A DNA stretch of 7,003 bases from Lentisalinibacter sp964602525. Its GTDB lineage: Bacteria > Pseudomonadota > Gammaproteobacteria > Steroidobacterales > Woeseiaceae. Both the position numbers and the translations under genes were made by a program. Positions within the stretch are counted from its first letter, which is position 1, and every line of letters starts with the position of its first letter. Below the pieces are notes generated by a model. It saw nothing but the letters and a program-made list of their open reading frames with translations. It made no database searches and was not told the DNA's origin. Positions 1-6,386 of this stretch are shown here, in pieces. The DNA lies in assembly GCA_964602525.1 (NCBI GenBank), contig CAZRSA010000141.1, positions 1-7,003 on the forward strand, given 5' to 3'.

Positions 1-1324
1 GGAAGGCCGTCGTCGCCAGGCCCGCGGCGAAGTCCGGCCGCCGCAGCACCCCGATAAGGAAGTCGCGGTTGTTCGCCACGCCGAACAGCGCCGTGGCCTC
101 CAGGGCGCGTACGAGATTCAGCCGCGCGCTCTCCCGAGTCTCGCCGTGGCCGATGATCTTGGCCACCATCGGGTCGTACCAGGGCGAGACCTCCGTGCCC
201 GTCTCCACACCGGCGTCCACCCGGATTCCCTCGCCCGTCGGCGGCAGCCACAGCTCGATGCGGCCGGTGGCCGGCGTGAAATCCCGGGCCGGATCCTCGG
301 CGTACAGGCGCGCCTCGATCGCGTGCCCGTGCAGCGCCACCTCGTGCTGCTCGATGCCGAGTGCACACCCCTCGGCGACGCGCAGCTGCAGCGCCACCAG
401 GTCCACCCCCGTCACCATCTCGGTGACCGGGTGCTCCACCTGCAGCCGGGTGTTCATCTCCAGAAAGTAGAAAGCACCGTCCTCGTCCAGCAGGAACTCG
501 ACGGTCCCCGCGCCCCGGTAGCCGATGCTGCGCGCAGCATCCGCGGCCGCGGCGCCCATGGCCTCGCGCAGTGTCTGCGTCATCACCGGGCAGGGTGCCT
601 CCTCCACCACCTTCTGGTGGCGGCGCTGCACCGAGCAGTCGCGTTCCCCCAGGTGGATGACGGCACCGTGCTCGTCGGCGAACACCTGCATCTCCACGTG
701 CCGCGGGCGGAGCACCGCATTCTCCAGGATCAGCTCGCCGGAGCCGAAGGCGCTTTCGGCCTCTTGCCGCGCGAGCCCGAGGGCGGATACCAGCGCCGCC
801 TCGTCATCGACCCGACGCATGCCGCGGCCGCCGCCGCCGGCGGCCGCCTTCACCATCACCGGATAGCCGATGTCCCGCGCGGCGGCGAGGAAGGCGTCGT
901 CGCCCTGCTCCTCGCCCTCGTAGCCGGGGACGCAGGGCACGCCGGCCGCGATCATGTGCCTCTTGGCGGCCGCCTTGTTGCCCATGAGCTCGATGGCCTC
1001 GGCCGGCGGTCCGATGAAGGTGAGTCCCGCCTCCGTGCACGACCGGGCGAAGTCCGCGTTCTCCGCCAGGAAGCCGTAGCCCGGATGGATGGCGTCGGCA
1101 TCGGCCGCCTCCGCCGCGCGCAGCAGGGCGGCGATGTTCAGGTAGGACTCCGCGGCGGGAGCCGGGCCGAGGCACTCCGCCGCATCGGCCAGCCGCACGT
1201 GCGGCGCGTCGGCGTCGGCCTCGGAGTAGACGGCTATGGCGCGCCGGCCCAGTGCCTGCAGACCGCGGATGATGCGGCAGGCGATCTCGCCGCGGTTGGC
1301 GACCAGGATGCGCTCGAGCGTCAC
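1..1324 (-). CDS. Acyl-CoA carboxylase biotin carboxylase (alpha) subunit, AtuF/LiuD-like, 3' end truncated by window edge
   Basis: This subunit uses ATP and bicarbonate to carboxylate biotin, which then feeds the carboxyltransferase encoded two genes upstream. The visible 441 residues start with the typical biotin carboxylase N-terminus (ILVANRGEIACRI, residues 6-18). HPGYGFLAEN follows at 80-89, the ATP-grasp glycine loop AAGGGGRGM at 161-169, ERDCSVQRRHQKVVEEAP at 227-244 and EMNTRLQVEHPVTE at 289-302. By motif comparison with E. coli AccC, the catalytic set is present (Lys238, Arg293, Glu297, Arg339). The chosen start is GTG at 1324. It overlaps the hydratase stop as GTGA and has no strong Shine-Dalgarno, so translational coupling is likely. 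MCC/GCC alpha subunits run to about 650-670 residues and end in a biotinyl domain. That part, with its MKM biotin site, would lie beyond position 1 and cannot be checked. Family certain; substrate class inferred from the partner subunit. Confidence 0.95.
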   Translation of the reverse strand, partial: MTLERILVANRGEIACRIIRGLQALGRRAIAVYSEADADAPHVRLADAAECLGPAPAAESYLNIAALLRAAEAADADAIHPGYGFLAENADFARSCTEAGLTFIGPPAEAIELMGNKAAAKRHMIAAGVPCVPGYEGEEQGDDAFLAAARDIGYPVMVKAAAGGGGRGMRRVDDEAALVSALGLARQEAESAFGSGELILENAVLRPRHVEMQVFADEHGAVIHLGERDCSVQRRHQKVVEEAPCPVMTQTLREAMGAAAADAARSIGYRGAGTVEFLLDEDGAFYFLEMNTRLQVEHPVTEMVTGVDLVALQLRVAEGCALGIEQHEVALHGHAIEARLYAEDPARDFTPATGRIELWLPPTGEGIRVDAGVETGTEVSPWYDPMVAKIIGHGETRESARLNLVRALEATALFGVANNRDFLIGVLRRPDFAAGLATTAF

Positions 1325-2136
1325 GGCGACCAGCCCGGTTTGCGCTTCTCGACGAAGGCGGCGACCCCCTCGCGGCCTTCTTCGCCCAGCATGCACTCGG
1401 CGAAGCGGCGGGCGGCGAGCCCGGTCATGGCCTCGGCATCCAGGTGCACGGCCGCCCGCGCAAGCTCCTTCGTGGCCGCGACGGCACCGGGTGCGCAGCG
1501 GAGCACGTCGGCGCGGATCACCGCCTCCAGGGTCTCGAGTTCGCCGCTGTCATTGGCCAGGAAGTCCGCGATGCCGAGGTCCAGGGCGCCGGCTCCGTCG
1601 AACTCGGCGGCGGTCAGCATGATGCGGCGTGCCGCCGCCAGGCCGATGCGGCGCACCACGTAGGGTGCGATCTGCGCCGGCGGTATGCCGAGACGCACCT
1701 CGGTCAGCGCGAAGCGGGCGTCCCGGGTGACCACCACCACGTCGCCGCCGCACACCATGCCCAGCCCGCCGGCGACCGCCGCACCCTCGACCAGCATGAC
1801 AACCACCTGGGGCATGGAGTCCACCAGCGCGAACAGCTCGCCGCCCCGGCGGCTGGCCGCGGCTACGTCGTCGGCGCTCCGGCCGCCGCCCTGGAACACG
1901 GCCCGGAAGCCCTTCACGTCGCCGCCGGCGCAGAACATGCCGCCACGGCCGCGGAAGGTGATGCCGCGCACCCCCCCGCCCGCGCCTTCGTCGCGTACCG
2001 CCTCCAGCACCGCGATCAGCTCTTCGATCATCCCGGCGGACAGCGCATTCCTCGCCTCCGGCCGATTCAGCCACACGGTGAGCCAGCCGCCGGCGAGATC
2101 CAGGTCCAGGGTCTCCGTCTTCGGTAGTTCCGTCAT
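1321..2136 (-). CDS. Enoyl-CoA hydratase/isomerase family protein, AtuE/LiuC-like (probable glutaconyl-CoA-type hydratase)
   Basis: This 271-residue crotonase-fold protein has the usual family length. Seen: the N-terminal strand ending in LNRPEARNALS (23-33), the CoA/oxyanion-hole loop FCAGGDVKGF (68-77), the second oxyanion loop VEGAAVAGGLGM (116-127), and LTEVRLGIPPAQIAPYV (144-160). Glu146 sits where classical hydratases carry their second catalytic Glu. The first Glu position is Gly126. That single-Glu pattern followed by EVRLG-PA-I-PYV resembles, from memory, the methylglutaconyl/isohexenylglutaconyl-CoA hydratase group rather than beta-oxidation hydratases. By context it would hydrate the product of the carboxylase encoded on either side of it. 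The ATG at 2136 is chosen because a GAGGA motif lies 7 nt upstream inside the end of the carboxyltransferase gene, 2 nt after that gene's stop. The open frame continues to 2484, but only by running through the carboxyltransferase gene. Fold certain, exact reaction inferred. Confidence 0.93.
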   Translation of the reverse strand: MTELPKTETLDLDLAGGWLTVWLNRPEARNALSAGMIEELIAVLEAVRDEGAGGGVRGITFRGRGGMFCAGGDVKGFRAVFQGGGRSADDVAAASRRGGELFALVDSMPQVVVMLVEGAAVAGGLGMVCGGDVVVVTRDARFALTEVRLGIPPAQIAPYVVRRIGLAAARRIMLTAAEFDGAGALDLGIADFLANDSGELETLEAVIRADVLRCAPGAVAATKELARAAVHLDAEAMTGLAARRFAECMLGEEGREGVAAFVEKRKPGWSP

Positions 2137-2138
2137 GG

Positions 2139-3761
2139 CTACATCCTCGCGATGCCGAAGCTGTTGTGTTTCACGCTGCGACTCCTCGCCTCCCGCACCG
2201 TCTCCAGCATGAAGCCCAACGTGCGGCGGCTGTCCCGGGGATCGATCATCCCGTCGTCGAGCATGCGGCCGGAGGTGTAGAACGCGCTCGACTGGGAGTC
2301 GAAGTGCTCGGCGAGGCGGCGCTCCTGCGCCTCGACCTCCGCCGGGTCCAGTTCCCGGCCCTTGGCCTTCGCCGCCGCCTTCGTCACGATGGACATGGTG
2401 GTGGCCGCCTGCTCGCCGCCCATGACGCCGGTGCTGGCATTCGGCCAGGTCATCAGGAAGTCCGGGTCGATGCCCCGGCCGCACATGCCATAGTTGCCGG
2501 CGCCGTAGCTCGCGCCGATCATCAGCGTGAGCCGCGGTACCGAGATGTTGGTGACGGCCTGGATCATCTTCGAGCCGTGCCTGATCATCCCGCCCTGCTC
2601 GTATTGTTTGCCCACCATGTAGCCGGTGGTGTTCTGCAGGAAGACCACCGGCAGGTCGGACTGGTCGCAGAGCTGCAGGAACTGGGTGGCCTTGGTGGCG
2701 CCGTCCGGATCGATGGGCGCATTGTTGGCGAGGATACCGCAGGCGTGGCCGTGGATCTCCGCCTGCACGCAGACCGTGCCCGCCCCGTAGCGCGGCTTGA
2801 AGTCCAGGAAGTCGGAGCCGTCGACGATGCGGGCGATGACCTCGCGCACCTCGTAGGGCCGGCGGTAGTCCAGCGGCACGATGCCGGCGATCTCGTCCGG
2901 GTCGTATACGGGCTCGGCCCCTTCCCGCGCCGGCGGCAACGGGCAGCGGTCGTTCCAGGCGAGCCGCGCCACGACCTCCCGGGCTATGAGCGCGGCGTGG
3001 GCGTCGTCCTCGGCCACGTACTCGACCAAGCCGGATACGGTGGAGTGCATCTCGGCGCCGCCCAGCTCCTCGTCGGTGGCGATCTCGCCGGTGGCGGCCT
3101 TCAGCAGGGGCGGGCCGGCCAGGAACGCCTTCGCCCGGCCGCGCACGGCGATGACGTAGTCGCTCAGGCCGGGCATGTAGGCACCGCCGGCGGTGGACGA
3201 GCCATTCAGGATATTCACCACCGGGATACCGGCGGCGCTCAGGCGCGCCAGGTTGGCGAAGAAGGTGCCACCGTCCAGGAAGCCGCCCACCTTGTACTGC
3301 ATGAGGTTCGCGCCGGCGCTCTCGACGCTGTGCACGAAGGGCAGCTTCTGGGCCAGCGCGATCTGCTGACCACGCAGGATGCGGTAGGCGGTGGGCTCGG
3401 TGAGGGAGCCGGCCTGGATGCCGGAATCGCTCACCGACACCATGCAGCGCACGCCCGCGATGAAACCGATGCCCACGATCACGTTGCCGCCGGGCAGCGA
3501 CTGCTCCTCGTCCGTCGTGTCGTAGAGGTAGCCTGCAATGTTGCCCATGGCGAGGAACGGCATGCCCGGGTCCAGCATGGCGGAGAGCCGCTCCCGTGGG
3601 GTGAGCTGACCGCGCTCCTCGAAGCGGGGCCGGCGCTGCTCGGAGATGGCCGCGCCCCGGGCGTTCAGGCCTTCCAGCTTCTCGATCAGGCCGAGCATGC
3701 CGGCGCGATTGTCGGCAAAGGCCTCCGACGCGGTATCGATGCGGGAGTGATAGACGGGCAT
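2139..3761 (-). CDS. Acyl-CoA carboxylase carboxyltransferase (beta) subunit, MCC/geranyl-CoA carboxylase type (AtuC/LiuB-like)
   Basis: This subunit transfers the carboxyl group from biotin to an acyl-CoA. At 540 residues it matches the MCC/GCC beta family. The N-subdomain carries the oxyanion loop GSSTAGGAYMPGLSD (187-201), and the C-subdomain carries MIGASYGAGNYGMCGRG (414-430) and WPNASTGVMGGEQAA (439-453). The GNYGMCGR and PNA--VMGGEQAA signatures are those of the MCC/GCC lineage, which carboxylates the gamma carbon of alpha,beta-unsaturated acyl-CoAs, not of propionyl-CoA carboxylases. MCC and GCC are known to differ at a Phe/Gly active-site position. I could not place it without an alignment, so geranyl-CoA versus methylcrotonyl-CoA stays open. 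The start at 3761 follows the AtuA stop as TGA-C-ATG, with GGAGAG 8 nt upstream. The open frame extends to 4025 only as a shadow inside atuA. The AtuA neighbour favours an Atu-type pathway. Confidence 0.95.
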   Translation of the reverse strand: MPVYHSRIDTASEAFADNRAGMLGLIEKLEGLNARGAAISEQRRPRFEERGQLTPRERLSAMLDPGMPFLAMGNIAGYLYDTTDEEQSLPGGNVIVGIGFIAGVRCMVSVSDSGIQAGSLTEPTAYRILRGQQIALAQKLPFVHSVESAGANLMQYKVGGFLDGGTFFANLARLSAAGIPVVNILNGSSTAGGAYMPGLSDYVIAVRGRAKAFLAGPPLLKAATGEIATDEELGGAEMHSTVSGLVEYVAEDDAHAALIAREVVARLAWNDRCPLPPAREGAEPVYDPDEIAGIVPLDYRRPYEVREVIARIVDGSDFLDFKPRYGAGTVCVQAEIHGHACGILANNAPIDPDGATKATQFLQLCDQSDLPVVFLQNTTGYMVGKQYEQGGMIRHGSKMIQAVTNISVPRLTLMIGASYGAGNYGMCGRGIDPDFLMTWPNASTGVMGGEQAATTMSIVTKAAAKAKGRELDPAEVEAQERRLAEHFDSQSSAFYTSGRMLDDGMIDPRDSRRTLGFMLETVREARSRSVKHNSFGIARM

Positions 3762-3762
3762 G

Positions 3763-5559
3763 TCAGAGGCTCTCCGCCAGCGTGGCCGGCACGGGGATCG
3801 GGTGGTCGAGCAACACCTGGGCGTAGCCCTTGCCCTGGGGGTCGTTCCTGAGGCTCGCCACCCCACCGCCGCCCAGGACGTCGTGCAGGACGAAGTTGAT
3901 CGCGTGCGAGCCCGGCAGCAGGAACCGCTCCACGGGTCCCTCCAGAAAATGGGCGAAGCGGGCCGCGACCGACTGCTCGGTGAGCGCGGCCCAGAGGTAC
4001 GGCAGGTACTCGGGGCGCCGGGCAATGATGCCGATGTTGGCCTTGTCGCCCTTGTCGCCGCTGCGGCCCCAGGCGAGTTTCACCAGCGGCACCTCGGCGG
4101 TGCCTCCGGCGAGGTCGGGCACAGCGGGAGGCGCGGGCCGTTCGATGGCGGCGGCATCGTAGGGCATTCCCGGCGATGGTGCCGCCGGGCTGGCAATGCC
4201 GTCGATCTCGACGGTCACCGGCACGTCGGTCTTGGGCCAGAGAAACGAGAACAGCCGGACGATCGGCGAGGGCTTGGGTCGGCCGCCGCCGGAGAAGAGC
4301 GTGAGCCCCGGCGGCGCGCTCAGCGCTGCGCCGATGGTCTCCTGCAGCAGAGCCGCAACGCCGCGCTGGTCGGCATGCTTCGCGGCGATCTTCAGCGTGA
4401 CCTCGCGGGCGCCGTCGCCCCGCCGCGCAGGGCCGTAATGGCTCTCGTCGCCGAATACCTCGATGAGGGTCTCCGCGAAGTCGGTCAGGCCCTGGCGTTC
4501 GAGGCGGGTGCGGGCGCGGGCCAGGGCGGCGTCGGCGTAGGCCCGCGCCTTGCGGTCGGCGTCATAGCCGTAGAAGAACAGCAGCTGGCCGCCGCGGAAG
4601 CCGTCGGCGAACGTAGCGCTCACCTTGTAGGTATCGGTGGGCGGACCGCCCCGGGCACCGCTCACGCGCACCCGGTCCGGGGCCAGCTGCTCCAGGGTGA
4701 CGCCGGAGAAGTCGCAGACCACGTCGGGCAGCAAATAGGCCTGAGGGTCGCCGATCTCGTAGAGCATCTGCTCGGCGACGGTGCCCACGCTGACGAGGCC
4801 GCCGGTGCCCTCCGGCTTGGTGACCACGAAGCTGCCGTCGGCGGACAGCTCGGCGATGGGATAGCCGATGTCGGCGATGCCGTCGGCGACTTCTTCCCAG
4901 TCGGTGAAGTTGCCGCCGGTGGCCTGGGTGCTGCATTCCAGGATGTGGCCGGCGACGCTCGCACCGGCCATGGCGTCGTAGTCGTCGGCCGCCCAGCCGA
5001 ACTCGTGCAGGCAGGCGCCCAGCGTGACGGCGCTGTCGACCACCCGCCCCGCGACGACGATGTCGGCGCCCGCATCGAGAGCGGCAGCAATAGGCAGGGC
5101 GCCGAGGTAGGCGTTCACGCTGGCGATTCGCTCGGCCGGCGGCAGCGGCGCGCCGGAGAACATCTCCCGGACGTCGGCACCGGTCAGATGCGCGATGCGG
5201 TTCGTGAGGTCGTCGCCTCGTACGACCGCCACCGTCAGGTCGAGGCCGGCGTCCTCGACCAGCCCGCGGATGGCGCGGGCGCAGGCGTCCGGGTTAACGC
5301 CGCCGGCGTTGGAGATCACCTTCACACCCTGACCGGCGATCGCGGCGAGGTTCGGGCGGATGACGGTCGAGACGAAATCGGTGGCGTAGCCGCGTTCGGC
5401 ATCGGCGGCCCGTGCGCGGGCCATGATCGACATGGTGATCTCGGCGAGATAGTCGTAGACCAGGTAGTCGACGCCGGCCGCGAGCAGCTGCGGCGTGGCC
5501 ACCGGACTCTCGCCCCAGAACCCGACGGCCCCGCCGATACGCAGGATGTTCTTTGCCAT
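3763..5559 (-). CDS. atuA: Acyclic terpene utilisation AtuA family protein (DUF1446 plus C-terminal AtuA-like domain)
   Basis: The first gene of the operon encodes 598 residues, close to Pseudomonas AtuA. Residues 4 to about 450 match the DUF1446/AtuA domain: IRIGG-type start (LRIGGAVGFWGES, 6-18), ISNAGGVNPDACA (82-94), VAGRVVDSAVTLG (169-181), and a region around 206-222 with CSTQATGGNFTDW. A Pro/Ala-rich linker (about 457-488) leads to a C-terminal domain of about 100 residues with WGRSGDKGDKANIG (497-510), typical of the small AtuA-like ferredoxin-fold domain that other genomes may encode separately. The protein is soluble, with no signal peptide or membrane segment. AtuA is tied genetically to the atu pathway, but I know of no firmly assigned reaction. 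The ATG at 5559 is chosen because AGAGGGG lies just upstream and the family N-terminus begins there. An upstream ATG at 5688 would run across the promoter region into the regulator gene. Family assignment strong; substrate uncertain. Confidence 0.94.
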   Translation of the reverse strand: MAKNILRIGGAVGFWGESPVATPQLLAAGVDYLVYDYLAEITMSIMARARAADAERGYATDFVSTVIRPNLAAIAGQGVKVISNAGGVNPDACARAIRGLVEDAGLDLTVAVVRGDDLTNRIAHLTGADVREMFSGAPLPPAERIASVNAYLGALPIAAALDAGADIVVAGRVVDSAVTLGACLHEFGWAADDYDAMAGASVAGHILECSTQATGGNFTDWEEVADGIADIGYPIAELSADGSFVVTKPEGTGGLVSVGTVAEQMLYEIGDPQAYLLPDVVCDFSGVTLEQLAPDRVRVSGARGGPPTDTYKVSATFADGFRGGQLLFFYGYDADRKARAYADAALARARTRLERQGLTDFAETLIEVFGDESHYGPARRGDGAREVTLKIAAKHADQRGVAALLQETIGAALSAPPGLTLFSGGGRPKPSPIVRLFSFLWPKTDVPVTVEIDGIASPAAPSPGMPYDAAAIERPAPPAVPDLAGGTAEVPLVKLAWGRSGDKGDKANIGIIARRPEYLPYLWAALTEQSVAARFAHFLEGPVERFLLPGSHAINFVLHDVLGGGGVASLRNDPQGKGYAQVLLDHPIPVPATLAESL

Positions 5560-5570
5560 AAGCCCCTCTG

Positions 5571-5590
5571 ACCGGCGGTCTGCAGCCGGT
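5571..5590 (-). promoter_or_regulatory. Hairpin in the atuA 5' leader, directly before the ribosome binding site
   Basis: On the minus strand ACCGGC and GCCGGT form a 6-bp GC-only stem with an 8-nt loop. It ends one base before the AGAGGGG Shine-Dalgarno of atuA (5569-5563). A smaller alternative stem, GACC/GGTC at 5570-5580, overlaps it. It could affect leader stability or translation. A short GC-rich stem in such a genome can also be chance. Confidence 0.3.
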
Positions 5591-5595
5591 TCCGG

Positions 5596-5622
5596 TTGAC
5601 TATGAAAGCAATTCAGTATAAA
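5596..5622 (+). promoter_or_regulatory. Candidate promoter of the TetR-family regulator
   Basis: TTGACT at 5596-5601 matches the -35 consensus at 5 of 6 positions. TATAAA at 5617-5622 matches the -10 consensus at 5 of 6. The 15-bp spacer is shorter than the ideal 17, which may make it weak. It would start transcription near 5630, about 34 nt before the regulator's ATG at 5664. It overlaps the opposing atuA promoter candidate and the left palindrome, so the regulator would control itself. Confidence 0.5.
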
Positions 5623-5630
5623 TGAGTCAA
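5602..5630 (-). promoter_or_regulatory. Candidate sigma70-type promoter of the atu operon
   Basis: Read on the minus strand, TTGACT (5630-5625) is followed by a 17-bp spacer and TTTCAT (5607-5602; 4 of 6 matches to TATAAT). A better -10 hexamer, TATACT (5620-5615), has no good -35 partner upstream. Transcription would begin near 5596 and give a leader of about 35 nt before atuA. The two 13-bp palindromes cover both the -35 and the -10, as expected for a repressed promoter. Confidence 0.5.
5603..5615. promoter_or_regulatory. Candidate TetR operator, left 13-bp palindrome
   Basis: TGAAAGCAATTCA is an inverted repeat with 4-bp arms (TGAA/TTCA) and a 5-bp centre. It overlaps the -10 of the atuA promoter candidate and lies in the spacer of the regulator's promoter candidate. 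Its centre (5609) is exactly 20 bp from that of the right palindrome. AtuR of Pseudomonas aeruginosa is reported to bind two 13-bp inverted repeats between atuR and atuA, the same arrangement. I cannot compare the base sequence of the sites. Confidence 0.55.
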
Positions 5631-5638
5631 GTTCATTT
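5620..5638. promoter_or_regulatory. Candidate TetR operator, right palindrome (13-bp core at 5623-5635)
   Basis: AAATGAGTCAAGTTCATTT is an inverted repeat with 6-bp arms (AAATGA/TCATTT) and a 7-bp centre. Its core TGAGTCAAGTTCA (5623-5635) has the same 13-bp length as the left palindrome and agrees with it at 8 of 13 bases. It covers the -35 hexamer of the atuA promoter candidate and the predicted start point of the regulator's transcript. Confidence 0.55.
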
Positions 5639-5663
5639 TCGTATTTGTAGCCGGGAAGCGAGC

Positions 5664-6362
5664 ATGAGTAACGCCGAGCCGAGGACACGCCGCGAGCGGG
5701 TGGAGGCGCGGGAGGAAGCCATCATCGCCGCGGCCCACGAGGTGTTTCGGGAGCACGGCTTCGACGGCGCGCGCATCGCGGAGATCGCCCGCCGGGCGGC
5801 GGTCGCCGAGGGCACGATCTATCTCTACTTCAAGAACAAGGAAGCGCTGCTGCACGCGGTGGTGGGCGCGTTCTACGAGCGGCTGACGGCGAGTGCGGAG
5901 GAAGGCGTTCACGGGCTCTCCGATACGCGCAAGCAACTCGAGTTCCTGGCGCGGCACCACATGATCAGTTGCCTGTCGGAGTGGCGCATCATCGAGTTGG
6001 CGGTGGCGACTTACCGGCAGATGTCGGAGTACGAGAACTCCGGATATCTGCAGTTCAACAAGACGTATGTGGCAGTGTTCGACAACGTCATCCGGGAGGG
6101 CATGAATCGGGGCGAGATCCGCCGGGACATCCCCATCTGGAATATCCGTGACCTCTTCTACGGCGCACTCGAGTACTCCTGCCGCACCTACCTGCTGCGG
6201 GGGCACGCGGCCGACAACCTGGTGGAAATCGCGAGAAACGTCCACCGCCTCATGCACATGGTCTGGCAGGGCATCGCGCGCGTCGGCGAAAAGCCGGCCG
6301 GCCACGCAGACCTGGAAGCGATCACCCGCCGTCTGGAAGCGGTAGCCGCCCGCCTCGAATAG
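5664..6362 (+). CDS. TetR/AcrR-family transcriptional regulator, probable repressor of the divergent atu operon (AtuR-like)
   Basis: This 232-residue protein has a typical TetR length. The N-terminal DNA-binding domain spans about residues 14-64. AREEAIIAAAHEVFREHGF (15-33) is helix 1, ARIAEIARRAAVAEGTIYLYF (36-56) is the helix-turn-helix with the hallmark GTIYLYFKNKEAL. The rest is a helical, less conserved ligand-binding and dimerisation domain containing Trp, Tyr and Met residues suited to a hydrophobic acyl-CoA-like ligand. Divergence from the atu operon across a 104-bp gap with two palindromes points to control of both genes, with an acyl-CoA intermediate as the plausible inducer; this is inferred from context. 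The ATG at 5664 is preferred, with GGGAAG about 6 nt upstream. The in-frame ATG at 5622 lies inside the predicted -10 and would add 14 residues unlike the family. The TAG stop abuts the repeat element. Confidence 0.93.
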   Translation: MSNAEPRTRRERVEAREEAIIAAAHEVFREHGFDGARIAEIARRAAVAEGTIYLYFKNKEALLHAVVGAFYERLTASAEEGVHGLSDTRKQLEFLARHHMISCLSEWRIIELAVATYRQMSEYENSGYLQFNKTYVAVFDNVIREGMNRGEIRRDIPIWNIRDLFYGALEYSCRTYLLRGHAADNLVEIARNVHRLMHMVWQGIARVGEKPAGHADLEAITRRLEAVAARLE

Positions 6363-6386
6363 GAATTAGAGGAACTAGGGAACTAG
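6362..6386 (+). repeat. Tandem 8-bp repeats at the left end of the palindromic element
   Basis: GGAATTAG (6362-6369), one extra A, then GGAACTAG twice without a gap (6371-6378 and 6379-6386). The first unit begins on the last base of the regulator's stop codon, and the last unit runs into the left arm of the inverted repeat. Each unit ends in TAG. Confidence 0.8.

Noticed and set aside
146..1663. Plus-strand open frame of 505 codons opposite the biotin carboxylase and hydratase
   Set aside because: The opposite strand encodes clear catalytic motifs throughout. This frame is low-complexity Arg/Ala/Gly/His-rich with no domain, as expected for an antisense shadow in GC-rich DNA.
2166..3851. Plus-strand open frame of 561 codons opposite the carboxyltransferase
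   Set aside because: It is antisense to a well-conserved gene, with no recognisable domain and compositional features of a shadow frame.
3762..4025. Upstream extension of the carboxyltransferase frame into atuA
   Set aside because: The extension is Arg/Ser-rich shadow sequence. MPVYHSRID at 3761, next to the AtuA stop and with GGAGAG upstream, is the natural start.
3760..5571. Plus-strand open frame of 603 codons opposite atuA
   Set aside because: It spans atuA almost exactly and lacks any family motif. GC-biased third positions keep the antisense frame free of stops.
5622..5663. Upstream ATG at 5622 for the TetR regulator
   Set aside because: It sits in the predicted -10 box and right palindrome and adds 14 residues unlike the family. 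The ATG at 5664 has a ribosome binding site.
5560..5688. Longer N-terminus for atuA starting at 5688
   Set aside because: It would translate the control region with its promoters and palindromes and overlap the regulator gene. The family N-terminus and a good Shine-Dalgarno lie at 5559.
5613..6305. Minus-strand open frame of 230 codons opposite the TetR gene
   Set aside because: The plus strand carries an unmistakable TetR helix-turn-helix. The minus frame has no domain and would overlap the atuA promoter region.
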